Assembly: GCA_047605425.1 (NCBI GenBank)
Contig: JASGFT010000045.1
Location: forward strand, 1-30,309
Source of the DNA: JAKPAM01 sp047605425
GTDB taxonomy: Bacteria > Pseudomonadota > Gammaproteobacteria > Burkholderiales > Burkholderiaceae_E
Direction of reading: 5' to 3'
Length of the DNA: 30,309 bases
The notes under the pieces are model-generated. The model saw nothing but the letters and a program-made list of their open reading frames with translations, searched no databases and had not been told where the DNA came from. The position numbers were made by a program, and so were the translations under genes. Shown piece after piece: positions 7,435 to 15,782 of this stretch; the first letter of the stretch is position 1; each line of letters begins with the position of its first letter.

Positions 7435-9501
7435 ATGAACTTCCGCACCGTCGGGCTCGCGCTCGGCGTACTTCTGTCGCTGGGGGCCGGCGCCGCGTCG
7501 GCCGCCCAGAGCGTGGACGAAGCCTTCGTCCGCGCGAATGCCGCCAAGACCCCCGATTGGCCGTTGACCGGCGTGGACTATGCCGAGACCCGCTACAGCC
7601 GGCTCGAACAGATCAATACGTCCAACGTCAAGGACCTGGGCCTGGTGTGGTCGTACAACCTCGAATCCACGCGCGGGGTCGAGGCCACGCCGGTGGTGGT
7701 GGACGGCATCATGTACGTCACCGCCTCGTGGAGCGTCGTGCACGCCATCGACGCGCGCACCGGCCAGAAGCTGTGGACCTTCGATCCGGAGATCGATCGC
7801 ACCACCGGCTACAAGGGCTGCTGCGACGTGGTCAACCGCGGCGTGGCGTTGTGGAAGGGCAAGGTCTACGTGGGCGTCTGGGATGGCCGGCTGATCGCGC
7901 TGGACGCCGCGACCGGCAAGGTGGCGTGGCAGAAGAACACCTTCGAGGGCCAGAAGGGCTCGCTGACGATCACCGGCGCGCCGCGCGTCTACAAGGGCAA
8001 GGTCATCATCGGCAACAGCGGCGCCGAATACGGCGTGCGCGGCTACATCACCGCCTACGACGCCGAGACCGGCGAGCAGAAGTGGCGCTGGTACAGCGTG
8101 CCGGGCGATCCGTCCCAGCCTTTCGAGAACGAGTCGATGAAGCTCGCCGCCGAGACCTGGGATCCCAGCGGCAAGTGGTGGGAGGCCGGCGGCGGCGGCA
8201 CGATGTGGGATTCGATGACCTTCGACCCCGAGCTGAACCTGATGTACGTGGGCGTGGGCAACGGCTCGCCCTGGGCGCATAAGGCGCGCAGCCCCAAGGG
8301 CGGCGACAACCTGTTCCTGGCCTCGATCGTGGCGCTGGACCCGGACACCGGCACCTACAAGTGGCACTACCAGGAAACCCCGGGCGACAACTGGGACTTC
8401 ACTTCCACGCAGCCGATGATCCTGGCCGACATCCAGGTCGGCGGCAAGCCGCGCAAGGTGATCCTGCACGCGCCCAAGAACGGCTTCTTCTTCGTCATCG
8501 ACCGCACCAACGGCCAGTTCATCTCGGCGAAGAACTTCGTCGACGTGAACTGGGCCTCCGGGTATGACGAGAAGGGCCGCCCGATCGAGATCCCGTCGGC
8601 GCGCGACGGCAGCGTGGCCGACGCGGTCCCGGGGCCCAACGGCGCGCACAACTGGCATCCGATGTCGTTCAACCCGAAGACGGGCCTCGTCTACCTGCCG
8701 GCCCAGCACATCCCGATCGCGATGCTGGATGACAAGAACTGGAAGTTCAACCACAGCCAGCCGATGCAGATCCAGTCCGGCACCGGCTGGAACACCGGCA
8801 AGATCGTGGCGCCGGAGCCGCCGAAGGCCAAGCCGATGGGCCGCCTGCTGGCCTGGGATCCGGTCGCGCAGAAAGAGGCCTGGCGCGTCGAGCACGTGGC
8901 GCCGTGGAACGGCGGCACGCTCACCACCGCCGGCGACCTGGTGTTCCAGGGCACCGCCGATGGCCGCCTGGTGGCCTACAACGCCGCCAGCGGCGAGAAG
9001 CTGTGGGAAACGCCCACCGGCACCGGCGTGGTGGCGGCGCCCAGCACCTACCTGGTGGACGGCAAGCAGTACGTCTCGGTCGCGGTGGGCTGGGGCGGTG
9101 TCGGCGGCCTGGGGGTGCGTTCCACCGATTGGCAGAACCCCGGCACCGTCTACACGTTCGCCGTGGGCGGCACCGCCAAGATGCCGGCCTTCGTCGAATA
9201 CCGGATGGGCAAGCTGCTGGAGGGCGTGAAGTACGACCCGCAGAAGGCGGAGGCGGGCTTCGGGCTGTACGTGGCCAACTGCTTCGCCTGCCACGGGGTG
9301 CCGGGCGTGGATCGCGGCGGCGCCCTGCCCAACCTGGGCTACATGGACGCGGCCGTCATCGAGAACCTGCCCGTCTTCATCTTCAAGGGGCCGGCGATGT
9401 ACCGCGGCATGCCCGACTTCACCGGCAAGCTGTCGGCCGACGACGTCGAAGCCCTGAAGGCCTTCATCCAGGGTACGGTCGACTCGATCCGGCCCAAGTA
9501 G
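7435..9501 (+). CDS. PQQ-dependent quinohemoprotein alcohol dehydrogenase (type II, single polypeptide with cytochrome c domain)
   Basis: This is a periplasmic enzyme of 688 residues oxidising alcohols to aldehydes with PQQ and passing electrons through a fused heme c. A Sec signal peptide ends near ASA-AQ (about residue 23). The eight-bladed propeller carries repeated W-motifs (e.g. GQKLWTF, GEKLWET), the vicinal disulfide Cys129-Cys130, metal ligands Glu198 and Asn276, and the catalytic Asp321 in GDNWDFTST. Residue 323 is Thr; lanthanide-dependent relatives carry Asp there, so a calcium enzyme is predicted. The C-terminal cytochrome domain has CFACH (616-620) and a probable Met659 axial ligand. 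AGGAGA precedes the ATG. No pqq biosynthesis genes are in the window. The aldehyde product is likely handled by the aldehyde dehydrogenase that follows. Confidence 0.95.
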   Translation: MNFRTVGLALGVLLSLGAGAASAAQSVDEAFVRANAAKTPDWPLTGVDYAETRYSRLEQINTSNVKDLGLVWSYNLESTRGVEATPVVVDGIMYVTASWSVVHAIDARTGQKLWTFDPEIDRTTGYKGCCDVVNRGVALWKGKVYVGVWDGRLIALDAATGKVAWQKNTFEGQKGSLTITGAPRVYKGKVIIGNSGAEYGVRGYITAYDAETGEQKWRWYSVPGDPSQPFENESMKLAAETWDPSGKWWEAGGGGTMWDSMTFDPELNLMYVGVGNGSPWAHKARSPKGGDNLFLASIVALDPDTGTYKWHYQETPGDNWDFTSTQPMILADIQVGGKPRKVILHAPKNGFFFVIDRTNGQFISAKNFVDVNWASGYDEKGRPIEIPSARDGSVADAVPGPNGAHNWHPMSFNPKTGLVYLPAQHIPIAMLDDKNWKFNHSQPMQIQSGTGWNTGKIVAPEPPKAKPMGRLLAWDPVAQKEAWRVEHVAPWNGGTLTTAGDLVFQGTADGRLVAYNAASGEKLWETPTGTGVVAAPSTYLVDGKQYVSVAVGWGGVGGLGVRSTDWQNPGTVYTFAVGGTAKMPAFVEYRMGKLLEGVKYDPQKAEAGFGLYVANCFACHGVPGVDRGGALPNLGYMDAAVIENLPVFIFKGPAMYRGMPDFTGKLSADDVEALKAFIQGTVDSIRPK

Positions 9502-9505
9502 CGGG

Positions 9506-9562
9506 GAGCGCCTTCCGGCCTGAAGGCGCTCGTTCATGAAAGACGCCGCGCAGCGCGCGGCG
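9506..9562 (+). terminator. Two tandem hairpins after the PQQ dehydrogenase
   Basis: The first hairpin is a perfect 10-bp inverted repeat, GAGCGCCTTC (9506-9515) and GAAGGCGCTC (9522-9531), with a six-base loop, five bases after the stop codon. The second pairs CGCCGCGC (9544-9551) with GCGCGGCG (9555-9562) around a three-base loop and is followed by GTTTC. Neither has a long U-run, so termination may be partial. They separate the dehydrogenase from the aldehyde dehydrogenase and could lower expression of the second gene or stabilise the first mRNA. Confidence 0.5.
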
Positions 9563-9598
9563 GTTTCGCATCCGATCCATCGTTTCAGGAGACTCTTG

Positions 9599-11053
9599 AT
9601 GAAAGACTATCTGCAGTTCTACATCGACGGCCGCTGGGTCGACCCGGTCGTGCCGCGCACCCTCGACGTCATCAATCCGTCCACCGAGGAGCCGTTCGCC
9701 CGCATCAGCCTGGGTTCGGCCGCCGACGTGGACGCGGCCGTGGCGGCGGCCCGGCGCGCCTTCGACACCTATTCGCAAACCACCCGCGAAGAGCGCGTGG
9801 CCCTGCTGGAAAAGGTGCTGGAGGTGTACCACAAGCGCTTCGGCGACATCGTGCAGGCCATCTCGCAGGAGATGGGCGCACCGCTCTGGCTGTCCCAGGC
9901 CGCCCAGGCCGCCATCGGCGAGGCGCACCTGTCCACCGCCATCGAGGTGCTGAAGAATTTCGCGTTCGAGCAGGTGCACGGCAGCACCGCCATCGTGCAC
10001 GAGCCGGTGGGCGTGGTCGGCATGATCACGCCGTGGAACTGGCCGATCAACCAGATCATGTGCAAGGTGGCGCCGGCGCTGGCGGCCGGCTGCACGATGG
10101 TGCTCAAGCCCTCGGAGGTGGCGCCGATCAACGCGGTGCTGGTCGCGCAGGTGCTGCACGAGGCCGGCGTGCCGCCTGGCGTGTTCAACCTCGTCAACGG
10201 TGACGGTCCCGGTGTGGGCGAGGCGCTGTCCGTCCACCCGGACATCGACATGATGACCTTCACCGGCTCCACCCGCGCCGGCATCGCCGTCGCCAAGGCC
10301 GCGGCCGATACCGTCAAGCGCGTGGCGCAGGAACTGGGCGGCAAGTCCGCCAACATCGTGCTCGACGATGCCGATCTGGAGGCGGCCGTCACCCAGGGGG
10401 TGCAGGCCGTGCTGCTGAACTCCGGCCAGAGCTGCAACGCCCCCACCCGCATGTTCGTGCCGCGCGGCCTGCACGCGCGCGCCGTGCAAGCGGCCAAGGC
10501 CGCGGCCGAGGCCACGCCGGTGGCCGATGCGATGGCCGAGACGCAGCCCGAGGCGCCGCACATGGGGCCGGTGGTCAGCGAACTGCAGTTCAACAAGATC
10601 CAGGGCCTGATCCGCAAGGGCATCGAGGAAGGCGCCACGCTGGTGGCCGGCGGTCCGGGGCGGCCCGAAGGCCTGGACAAGGGCTACTTCGTCAAGCCCA
10701 CGGTGTTCGCCGACGTGCGCAACGACATGACGATCGCCCGCGAGGAGATCTTCGGTCCGGTGCTGGTGATGATCCCGTACGACAGCGAGGAGGACGCCAT
10801 CCGCATGGCCAACGACACGCCCTACGGCCTGTCGGGCTACGTGCAGTCGGGCAGCCTGGAGCGCGCGCGCCGCGTGGCCTCGCGCCTGCGGACCGGCATG
10901 GTGCATCTGAACGGCGCCGGCCCCGACCCGGCGGCGCCCTTCGGCGGCTACAAGCAGTCCGGCAACGGCCGCGAATGGGGCGAGCATGGTTTCCGGGACT
11001 TTCTCGAGGTCAAGGCCGTCATGGGCTTCGAGCCCGCGCCCGCGCAGGGCTGA
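9599..11053 (+). CDS. NAD(P)-dependent aldehyde dehydrogenase
   Basis: This is a 484-residue ALDH-superfamily enzyme that oxidises an aldehyde to its acid in the cytoplasm. It shows the cofactor-site TPWNWP (about 144-149), VLKPSEVAP, the FTGST turn (221-225), the general base Glu245 in QELGGKS and the catalytic Cys279 in NSGQSCNAPTR. Near the C-terminus are EEIFGPV and PFGGYKQSGNGRE. The open frame extends to an ATG at 9536, but that would place the second terminator-like hairpin inside the gene. The ATG at 9599 has AGGAG upstream and begins at the normal family N-terminus. By context it oxidises the aldehyde made by the upstream PQQ dehydrogenase. It is convergent with the ZorC-like gene. 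Confidence 0.94.
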   Translation: MKDYLQFYIDGRWVDPVVPRTLDVINPSTEEPFARISLGSAADVDAAVAAARRAFDTYSQTTREERVALLEKVLEVYHKRFGDIVQAISQEMGAPLWLSQAAQAAIGEAHLSTAIEVLKNFAFEQVHGSTAIVHEPVGVVGMITPWNWPINQIMCKVAPALAAGCTMVLKPSEVAPINAVLVAQVLHEAGVPPGVFNLVNGDGPGVGEALSVHPDIDMMTFTGSTRAGIAVAKAAADTVKRVAQELGGKSANIVLDDADLEAAVTQGVQAVLLNSGQSCNAPTRMFVPRGLHARAVQAAKAAAEATPVADAMAETQPEAPHMGPVVSELQFNKIQGLIRKGIEEGATLVAGGPGRPEGLDKGYFVKPTVFADVRNDMTIAREEIFGPVLVMIPYDSEEDAIRMANDTPYGLSGYVQSGSLERARRVASRLRTGMVHLNGAGPDPAAPFGGYKQSGNGREWGEHGFRDFLEVKAVMGFEPAPAQG

Positions 11054-11078
11054 CCGCCGAGGTGCGCCGCCTCGCCGT

Positions 11079-11108
11079 CGCCTCGTTCCGCGCCCGGCGC
11101 GGGAGGCG
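11079..11108. terminator. Bidirectional hairpin between the aldehyde dehydrogenase and zorC
   Basis: CGCCTC (11079-11084) and CCGCGC (11088-11093) pair with GCGCGG (11097-11102) and GAGGCG (11103-11108) around a three-base loop, with one three-base bulge. It lies in the 66-base gap between two convergent genes, where a shared terminator is expected. There is no U-run on either side. Confidence 0.45.
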
Positions 11109-11119
11109 GCAAGGCGGCG

Positions 11120-12571
11120 CTAAGCGGGATCCGGCTCGATGCCCAGCGCCCGCAAACGCGCATCGGCCTTCGCTTGCCAATCGCGGTCGCGATCGAGGCG
11201 CGTGACGGCCGCGTCGCGAAAGCCGTAGCGCAGCGCCTCGGTGCCCCCCAGGTACTTCAGCGCATGGCGGTCGAAGCTCAGCCGCGTCGCGTCGTACACG
11301 TAGGCCGGGTTGCCCGCGGTGCTGAACTCGACGATCACGTACCGGCCGATCTGGAACATCAGCGCGTCGACGTGGCGCGCGCCCCAGAACGCGGTGTACG
11401 CGCCGTTCTCGCGCTCGACCAGCTCGCGGATTGCCGCGTGGCGCCGCGCGATCGCCAGCGTCTGCGGGCAGAAGACGAAGCGCGTCCACGAGATCTGGTC
11501 GCGGTACCGAGACCAGAACGCACGGCGGCCCTCGTCGGTGCCCTTGCGTGCGACGACGGTGCCGAAGAAATCCTGCAGGTTGCCGCCGTTGACCCAGCAC
11601 ATCACGCGCTGCCAGACCGGTTCAGCCACCCGATACCAGGCCGGTGCCTGGCCCGACGCCTTGCGTTCCGGGTGGCGCCAGACGTCGTCGCGCACGAGGA
11701 ATGCGTACAGCGCGCGATGCAGCGGCGCGGACGCGCACTGGTGATAGCGCGTCAGCACGACTGCCAGCCCCTCGTCGCGGAACACCGGCCGCTTCGCCAG
11801 CAGCGCCAGCAGCGGTTCGATCAGCGGCTTGAACGTCTCGTCCGGCAGCTCGGCCGCCTTGCGTGCCGCGCTGCGGACCAGCAGGTGCCAGAACCAGCTC
11901 GATTCGGGAATGGCCAGGTCGCGCGACAGCCGCGCGAGCGCCGTGTCGTCCCCGCGTAGCCAGTCCAGCGCATACGCGTCGCTGGCGTCGCGCCGCAACA
12001 GCGCGGTGTTGTCGCGCAGCGCCGCCAGCCAGTCGGGCACCGGCCCCTGGCCGGCCTGCCGATCGATCGCGGGCCAGGTGTCGGCCAGCAGCCGGCGCAG
12101 GCTCTCCCAGCCGCGCCGGTCATCGGCGTCGGCTTTCAGCGGATCGAACTCGAAGTACGCGCACAGCAGGCTGAACCACGTCAGCAGGCTCAGCTCGCCG
12201 GCGGCGACGCCGTCCGCGTAGCGCGCCAGCAGCGGCGCCAGGCGCGGATGACCGAGAAGCCGGCGTCCTTCGAGTCCGTCGAGCGGACGCGCCAGCACGC
12301 CGGCCAGCAGGTGCAGATGCTCGCCGGTGGGGCGCAGGCCGCGAACATAAGCGACCGCGCAGGCCTGCGGATCGGTATGGATCAACGTGGCCTTGGCCAC
12401 GCCCTTGAACAGCACGGCGGCTTCGCGGGCCGCCGCTTCCAGCGCCTCGGGCTCGCCGAGCCGCAGGCGGGCGACGTCCAACGATTTCAGGCTGTGAGCG
12501 AGCTGCCGGTGCAGCGACAGCAGCGCGGCCGGCGGCTCGTGGCGGGACGGGACGGGGCGCGCGTTCAGCAT
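11120..12571 (-). CDS. zorC: ZorC-like protein with C-terminal EH-signature domain
   Basis: This is a 483-residue, mostly helical soluble protein and the third gene of the zor-like operon. The C-terminal third resembles the EH-signature domain found in ZorC of Zorya type I defence: RRAFWSRYRDQISWTRFVF, then DALMFQIGRYVIVEFSTAGN with Glu415, then FDRHALKYLGG with His436, ending in a DWQ...LRALGIEP tail. In characterised Zorya systems ZorC is a cytoplasmic DNA-associated component that works with the ZorAB motor and the ZorD effector. Its ATG overlaps the zorB stop by seven bases (ATGCTGA), so the two are translationally coupled. ZorD would normally follow; here the next gene is an unrelated, oppositely oriented aldehyde dehydrogenase. 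Identification is by motif pattern and by the ZorA-ZorB neighbours, not by alignment. Confidence 0.75.
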   Translation of the reverse strand: MLNARPVPSRHEPPAALLSLHRQLAHSLKSLDVARLRLGEPEALEAAAREAAVLFKGVAKATLIHTDPQACAVAYVRGLRPTGEHLHLLAGVLARPLDGLEGRRLLGHPRLAPLLARYADGVAAGELSLLTWFSLLCAYFEFDPLKADADDRRGWESLRRLLADTWPAIDRQAGQGPVPDWLAALRDNTALLRRDASDAYALDWLRGDDTALARLSRDLAIPESSWFWHLLVRSAARKAAELPDETFKPLIEPLLALLAKRPVFRDEGLAVVLTRYHQCASAPLHRALYAFLVRDDVWRHPERKASGQAPAWYRVAEPVWQRVMCWVNGGNLQDFFGTVVARKGTDEGRRAFWSRYRDQISWTRFVFCPQTLAIARRHAAIRELVERENGAYTAFWGARHVDALMFQIGRYVIVEFSTAGNPAYVYDATRLSFDRHALKYLGGTEALRYGFRDAAVTRLDRDRDWQAKADARLRALGIEPDPA

Positions 12572-13314
12572 GCGCCGAACTCCCGGGCGTCGGCGCCTTG
12601 GCCGGCGATCGGCGCGGCCGTTGCGCTCGCCCCGTCGTCGGTCGATCCGTCGGCCCGCTCGTCGGCGGACCAGAATTCCAGCTTCAATTCGACGCGCCGG
12701 CTCGCCTCCTTCGACGGACGGCTGGCGTTGAACGCGTAGCCGCCGACCAGGAACAGGTCGCGGATCTGCCGCTTCTGCGCATCGGTCAGCGGCTGCTCGC
12801 CCGCCAGCGGCGACGCGTACAGCGCGCAGACGACGCGGCGGCTGCGCTCCAGGCTCAGGCCCAGGTTGTACAGGTAAGTTCCGTCGTGATCGGTGAAGCC
12901 TTCGACGACGATGCGCCGGATCCAGCGCCGGCCCAGCTCGCTGCGCTGCGCGTCGAGCACCGTCGGCACATAAGCGCGCAGCAGCCGCGCGCCGGCCAGC
13001 GACAGGTCGGCGCGGTTGCGATCGAAGCGCGCGACGTCGCCCAGGTCGATCCGGTAAGTGGACTCGTCGACCCGGACGTCCGGAAACGCGCGCGTGCTAT
13101 CGCGCAGTTGCGCCATCAGCTCGCGGATCTCGCGGCCGCGCTCGATCTTCGGCCGCTCGGCGGTGCCGACGCCGCGCGTCACGCTGACCAGCGTCACCGC
13201 CATCACGACGAGAAACAGCACCATCAGCGCCGACATCAAGTCCGAGAACGAGATCCAGAACGGCCCCTCGGCCTCGTGGCGCGTGCCGCGCCGCAGGACG
13301 ATTCGATTCAGCAT
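12565..13314 (-). CDS. zorB: ZorB-like MotB/OmpA-family stator protein
   Basis: This is a 249-residue inner-membrane protein with one N-terminal transmembrane helix (about residues 18-40, FWISFSDLMSALMVLFLVVM). Asp25 sits at the start of that helix, the place of the ion-carrying aspartate of MotB and ZorB. After a charged linker comes an OmpA-like peptidoglycan-binding domain with VVEGFTDHDGTYLYNLGLS and ERSRRVV. In Zorya, ZorB dimers plug the ZorA pentamer to form an ion-driven motor anchored to the cell wall. A ribosome site AAGGGA lies about ten bases upstream. It is 67 bases downstream of zorA and overlaps zorC. A chemotaxis MotB is less likely, because the partners are a long-tailed ZorA and an EH-domain protein and no flagellar genes are near. 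Confidence 0.85.
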   Translation of the reverse strand: MLNRIVLRRGTRHEAEGPFWISFSDLMSALMVLFLVVMAVTLVSVTRGVGTAERPKIERGREIRELMAQLRDSTRAFPDVRVDESTYRIDLGDVARFDRNRADLSLAGARLLRAYVPTVLDAQRSELGRRWIRRIVVEGFTDHDGTYLYNLGLSLERSRRVVCALYASPLAGEQPLTDAQKRQIRDLFLVGGYAFNASRPSKEASRRVELKLEFWSADERADGSTDDGASATAAPIAGQGADAREFGAC

Positions 13315-13381
13315 GTCCGTCGTCCCTTCGACATTCGTTCGCTCATCCTTGGTGCCTGCTCGATCGGCGGTCGGTTCGCGC

Positions 13382-15634
13382 TTAGTTGGCGCGGATGCGC
13401 GACAGCGTCAAGCCGATGTGCTGGACCACGCCGTTCAACTGCTGCACGCCGCTGCTCAGGTGGCGGTCGGTGTCGCCGATCGTGTTCTTCAACTGGCTGG
13501 CCAGCGCGCCGCCGAACTCCTCGAACGAGCGCACCAGCGCGCGATTGATGCCTTCCAGGTACTGCTGGCTCTGCGCCTCGGCGATCTTCAACTGCTCGAC
13601 GATGCGATCCAGGTCACCGATCATCCGCTGCGACAGCCCCGCCTCCTGGCGCACCGCCGCGATCAGCCCGGTCAGCGCCTGCACCTGCGTATCGACGGTC
13701 TGGCGCGTCTCGTCGTACCGCGCAAAGCCGGCCTGCACGGCCTGGGCCGACTGCGCGAGCGTCTCGCTGGTCGCCGCCATATGCGCGGCCGTCGCGTTGG
13801 ACCGATCGAGCACGCCGCTGACGGCCTGTCCCGCCGCCTCGAAGCGCTGCGCGGCCGCCGCCAGGCTGCCGGCCCCGGCGCTCAGGCCGGCGATCGCCTT
13901 GCCCGTCGCCTGGCCCAGCAGGTCGATGTGGCGCTGGGTCTGCGAACCCTGGCGCACGACGGCTTCGAGCAACTGGCCGATCTGCGTCGACAGGCCGGCC
14001 ATCATCGTCTGCGTCCGGGTGGAGAGCTCGCCGACCATCGTCTGCGTCTGCGTCGATAGCTCACCGACCATCGCCTGCGTCCGTGTCGACAACTCGCCGA
14101 CCAGCGCGGTCGTGTGCGTCGACAATCCGCCGACCAGATCCCGCGTGCTCGCGGCCAGCCGCGTGCCGCGCGCCTCATCCTGCGCGGCCGTCGTCTCGCG
14201 CGCCTCGTCCAGGTGCGCGACGAAGCCGCGCATCTCCTCGAGCAGCAGCGTCTGCATCGACACCGATTGCGTGACCGCGTCCTCGAGGCTGCCATGCAGC
14301 CGCTCGGTCAGCGCCTGGCCCGACTCGCGCGCGTGCTGCGCGAACGCCTGGAGCGACGATTCGAGCGTGGCCTGCATCATCGCCTGCATCGACGTCTGCG
14401 CTTGCGTCATCGCCGAACCGATCGCGCTTTCGATCGCCTTGCCGATCGCAGCGCCGTCGATGACGGGAGCCGGTGGGGGCGGGAGCGCGGGCACGGGAGC
14501 CGTGGTCAGCGCGTTCTGCTGCGCGGTCTTCATCATCCGCGCGATCTGGCTCAACTGGTTCGACGGCACGGCCAGCGCGGTGCTCAAGCGCTCGCCGATC
14601 GTTTCGGCCAGCCGGGGGCCCAGGTCGCCCAGCCGCGCCTGCATCGTGTCGCCGACGCCGCGCGCCACCGCTTCGCCGACGCGATCGCCGATCCGCTCGG
14701 CCAGCGAATCGCCCAGCGTGCTGCCGATGCGTTCGCCGATCGCATCGGCCAATGTCCGCTGCGCGTCGCGCTGCGCGACGATCTGCCGGTCGGCCAGCGT
14801 CGTCATCAGCGTCGACAACTCGTGCACCAGCGACCGCTTCAGTTCCGCGGCATGCACCTCGGCCTTCTCCGACGAGGCCACCAGCCGCGACAGGTACTCT
14901 TCGCCCGCGCCGGTCGCGTACAGTCCGTCGATCGCATGCGTCAGCGCCTCGACCTGTCGATAGAACAGCGCCAGGCACAAGCGGCTCGCGAACGTCACGA
15001 ACATCGCGCAGCCGATCGCCAGCGCCGACACGCCGAACGCGTGCGCGACGCCGTCGAGCAGCGGCTTCAGGCCGGCGACCGCGGTGGCCGTGTTGCTGGG
15101 GTCGAAGCCGCCGAGCCCGTCGAGCAGGCCGGCGAACGTGCCGAGGATGCCCAGCCCGGTCAGCACGCCCGGCAGGTGCCGCGTGAAATCGTCGAACAGC
15201 CGGTTGTCGACCAGCGCCTCGCGCGTGAAGAAGGTCTCGGCCGGCACCGTCGCGCGCACGCGTCGCGCCGATGGATGCGCGGGGCCGCCCGGGGCCGATG
15301 CGCCGTGCCGCGCGGCATCGTCGTTGTGCTGCGCGTGCAGCGTGTCCGCGTACTCTTCCCACAGGTGGCGCAGCGGCTCGTCGGCCAGCACGCGCGCGAC
15401 CTCGTCCGGGTCGATCTGTCCGTTGGCGCGCGCGGCGGCGCCGGCCGCCAGCGCGCGCAGTCGACGCACGGCGCGCGAAAGCTGCCAGCCGGTCCGCGTA
15501 CCTTGCGTCGCGTAGCCGATAACGAAGCACAGCGTCAGCATCGCGACCGCGGCGAGCACGGCGAGCGGCAGCCCGTGCAGGTCGTTCAGGCCGGGAACGT
15601 TCTGGCTGAGCCAGTTCAACAATGGCGTGGGCAT
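13382..15634 (-). CDS. zorA: ZorA-like MotA/TolQ/ExbB-family motor protein with long coiled-coil tail
   Basis: This is a 750-residue protein with transmembrane helices near residues 21-42, 154-174 (HLPGVLTGLGILGTFAGLLDGL) and 197-222 (AFGVSALAIGCAMFVTFAS), the MotA/ExbB proton-channel arrangement. Thr166 and Ser203 lie in the two channel helices where ZorA proteins carry polar ion-path residues. From about residue 225 to the end there is an almost purely helical, Ala/Gln/Thr-rich tail of over 500 residues including a tandem 11-residue repeat (about 500-554). This long cytoplasmic tail is typical of ZorA and not of MotA, TolQ or ExbB. The open frame continues upstream to 15790, through the divergent promoter region. 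The ATG at 15634 gives the hydrophobic N-terminus and normal ZorA length, though its ribosome site is weak. Confidence 0.85.
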   Translation of the reverse strand: MPTPLLNWLSQNVPGLNDLHGLPLAVLAAVAMLTLCFVIGYATQGTRTGWQLSRAVRRLRALAAGAAARANGQIDPDEVARVLADEPLRHLWEEYADTLHAQHNDDAARHGASAPGGPAHPSARRVRATVPAETFFTREALVDNRLFDDFTRHLPGVLTGLGILGTFAGLLDGLGGFDPSNTATAVAGLKPLLDGVAHAFGVSALAIGCAMFVTFASRLCLALFYRQVEALTHAIDGLYATGAGEEYLSRLVASSEKAEVHAAELKRSLVHELSTLMTTLADRQIVAQRDAQRTLADAIGERIGSTLGDSLAERIGDRVGEAVARGVGDTMQARLGDLGPRLAETIGERLSTALAVPSNQLSQIARMMKTAQQNALTTAPVPALPPPPAPVIDGAAIGKAIESAIGSAMTQAQTSMQAMMQATLESSLQAFAQHARESGQALTERLHGSLEDAVTQSVSMQTLLLEEMRGFVAHLDEARETTAAQDEARGTRLAASTRDLVGGLSTHTTALVGELSTRTQAMVGELSTQTQTMVGELSTRTQTMMAGLSTQIGQLLEAVVRQGSQTQRHIDLLGQATGKAIAGLSAGAGSLAAAAQRFEAAGQAVSGVLDRSNATAAHMAATSETLAQSAQAVQAGFARYDETRQTVDTQVQALTGLIAAVRQEAGLSQRMIGDLDRIVEQLKIAEAQSQQYLEGINRALVRSFEEFGGALASQLKNTIGDTDRHLSSGVQQLNGVVQHIGLTLSRIRAN
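13973..14137 (-). repeat. 33-bp tandem repeat encoding 11-residue units in the ZorA tail
   Basis: Five head-to-tail 33-base units code for LVGGLSTHTTA, LVGELSTRTQA, MVGELSTQTQT, MVGELSTRTQT and a diverged MMAGLSTQIGQ. An 11-residue (hendecad) period fits a right-handed coiled coil. The copies keep the reading frame, so gain or loss of units would lengthen or shorten the tail without disrupting the gene. Confidence 0.85.
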
Positions 15635-15782
15635 CGCACCAACTCTGTGGCGCGCCGACAGGGCGCGGATCGTGTCGGCAACGAGGCTACGCGCGGACCG
15701 TCGCGCCCAGCCGCGGATAAGGGCGGAAAAAGCTCGGTTAATATCGGGCGCATCCGCATCACCCAGGATGGAGCCCGCCCGC
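15635..15782. promoter_or_regulatory. Divergent promoter region between zorA and the thiolase-like gene
   Basis: These 148 bases separate two divergent operons. For the plus strand, TAATAT at 15739-15744 in a locally AT-rich patch (GGAAAAAGCTCGGTTAATAT) is a good -10 candidate about 40 bases before the start at 15783. No clear -35 stands out. I see no convincing promoter boxes for zorA on the minus strand and no obvious inverted-repeat operator. Confidence 0.4.

Noticed and set aside
12565..15634. Flagellar MotAB or TolQR/ExbBD system
   Set aside because: The over-500-residue helical tail, the OmpA-type domain in the partner and the EH-signature third gene fit Zorya; no flagellar, tol or ton genes are nearby.
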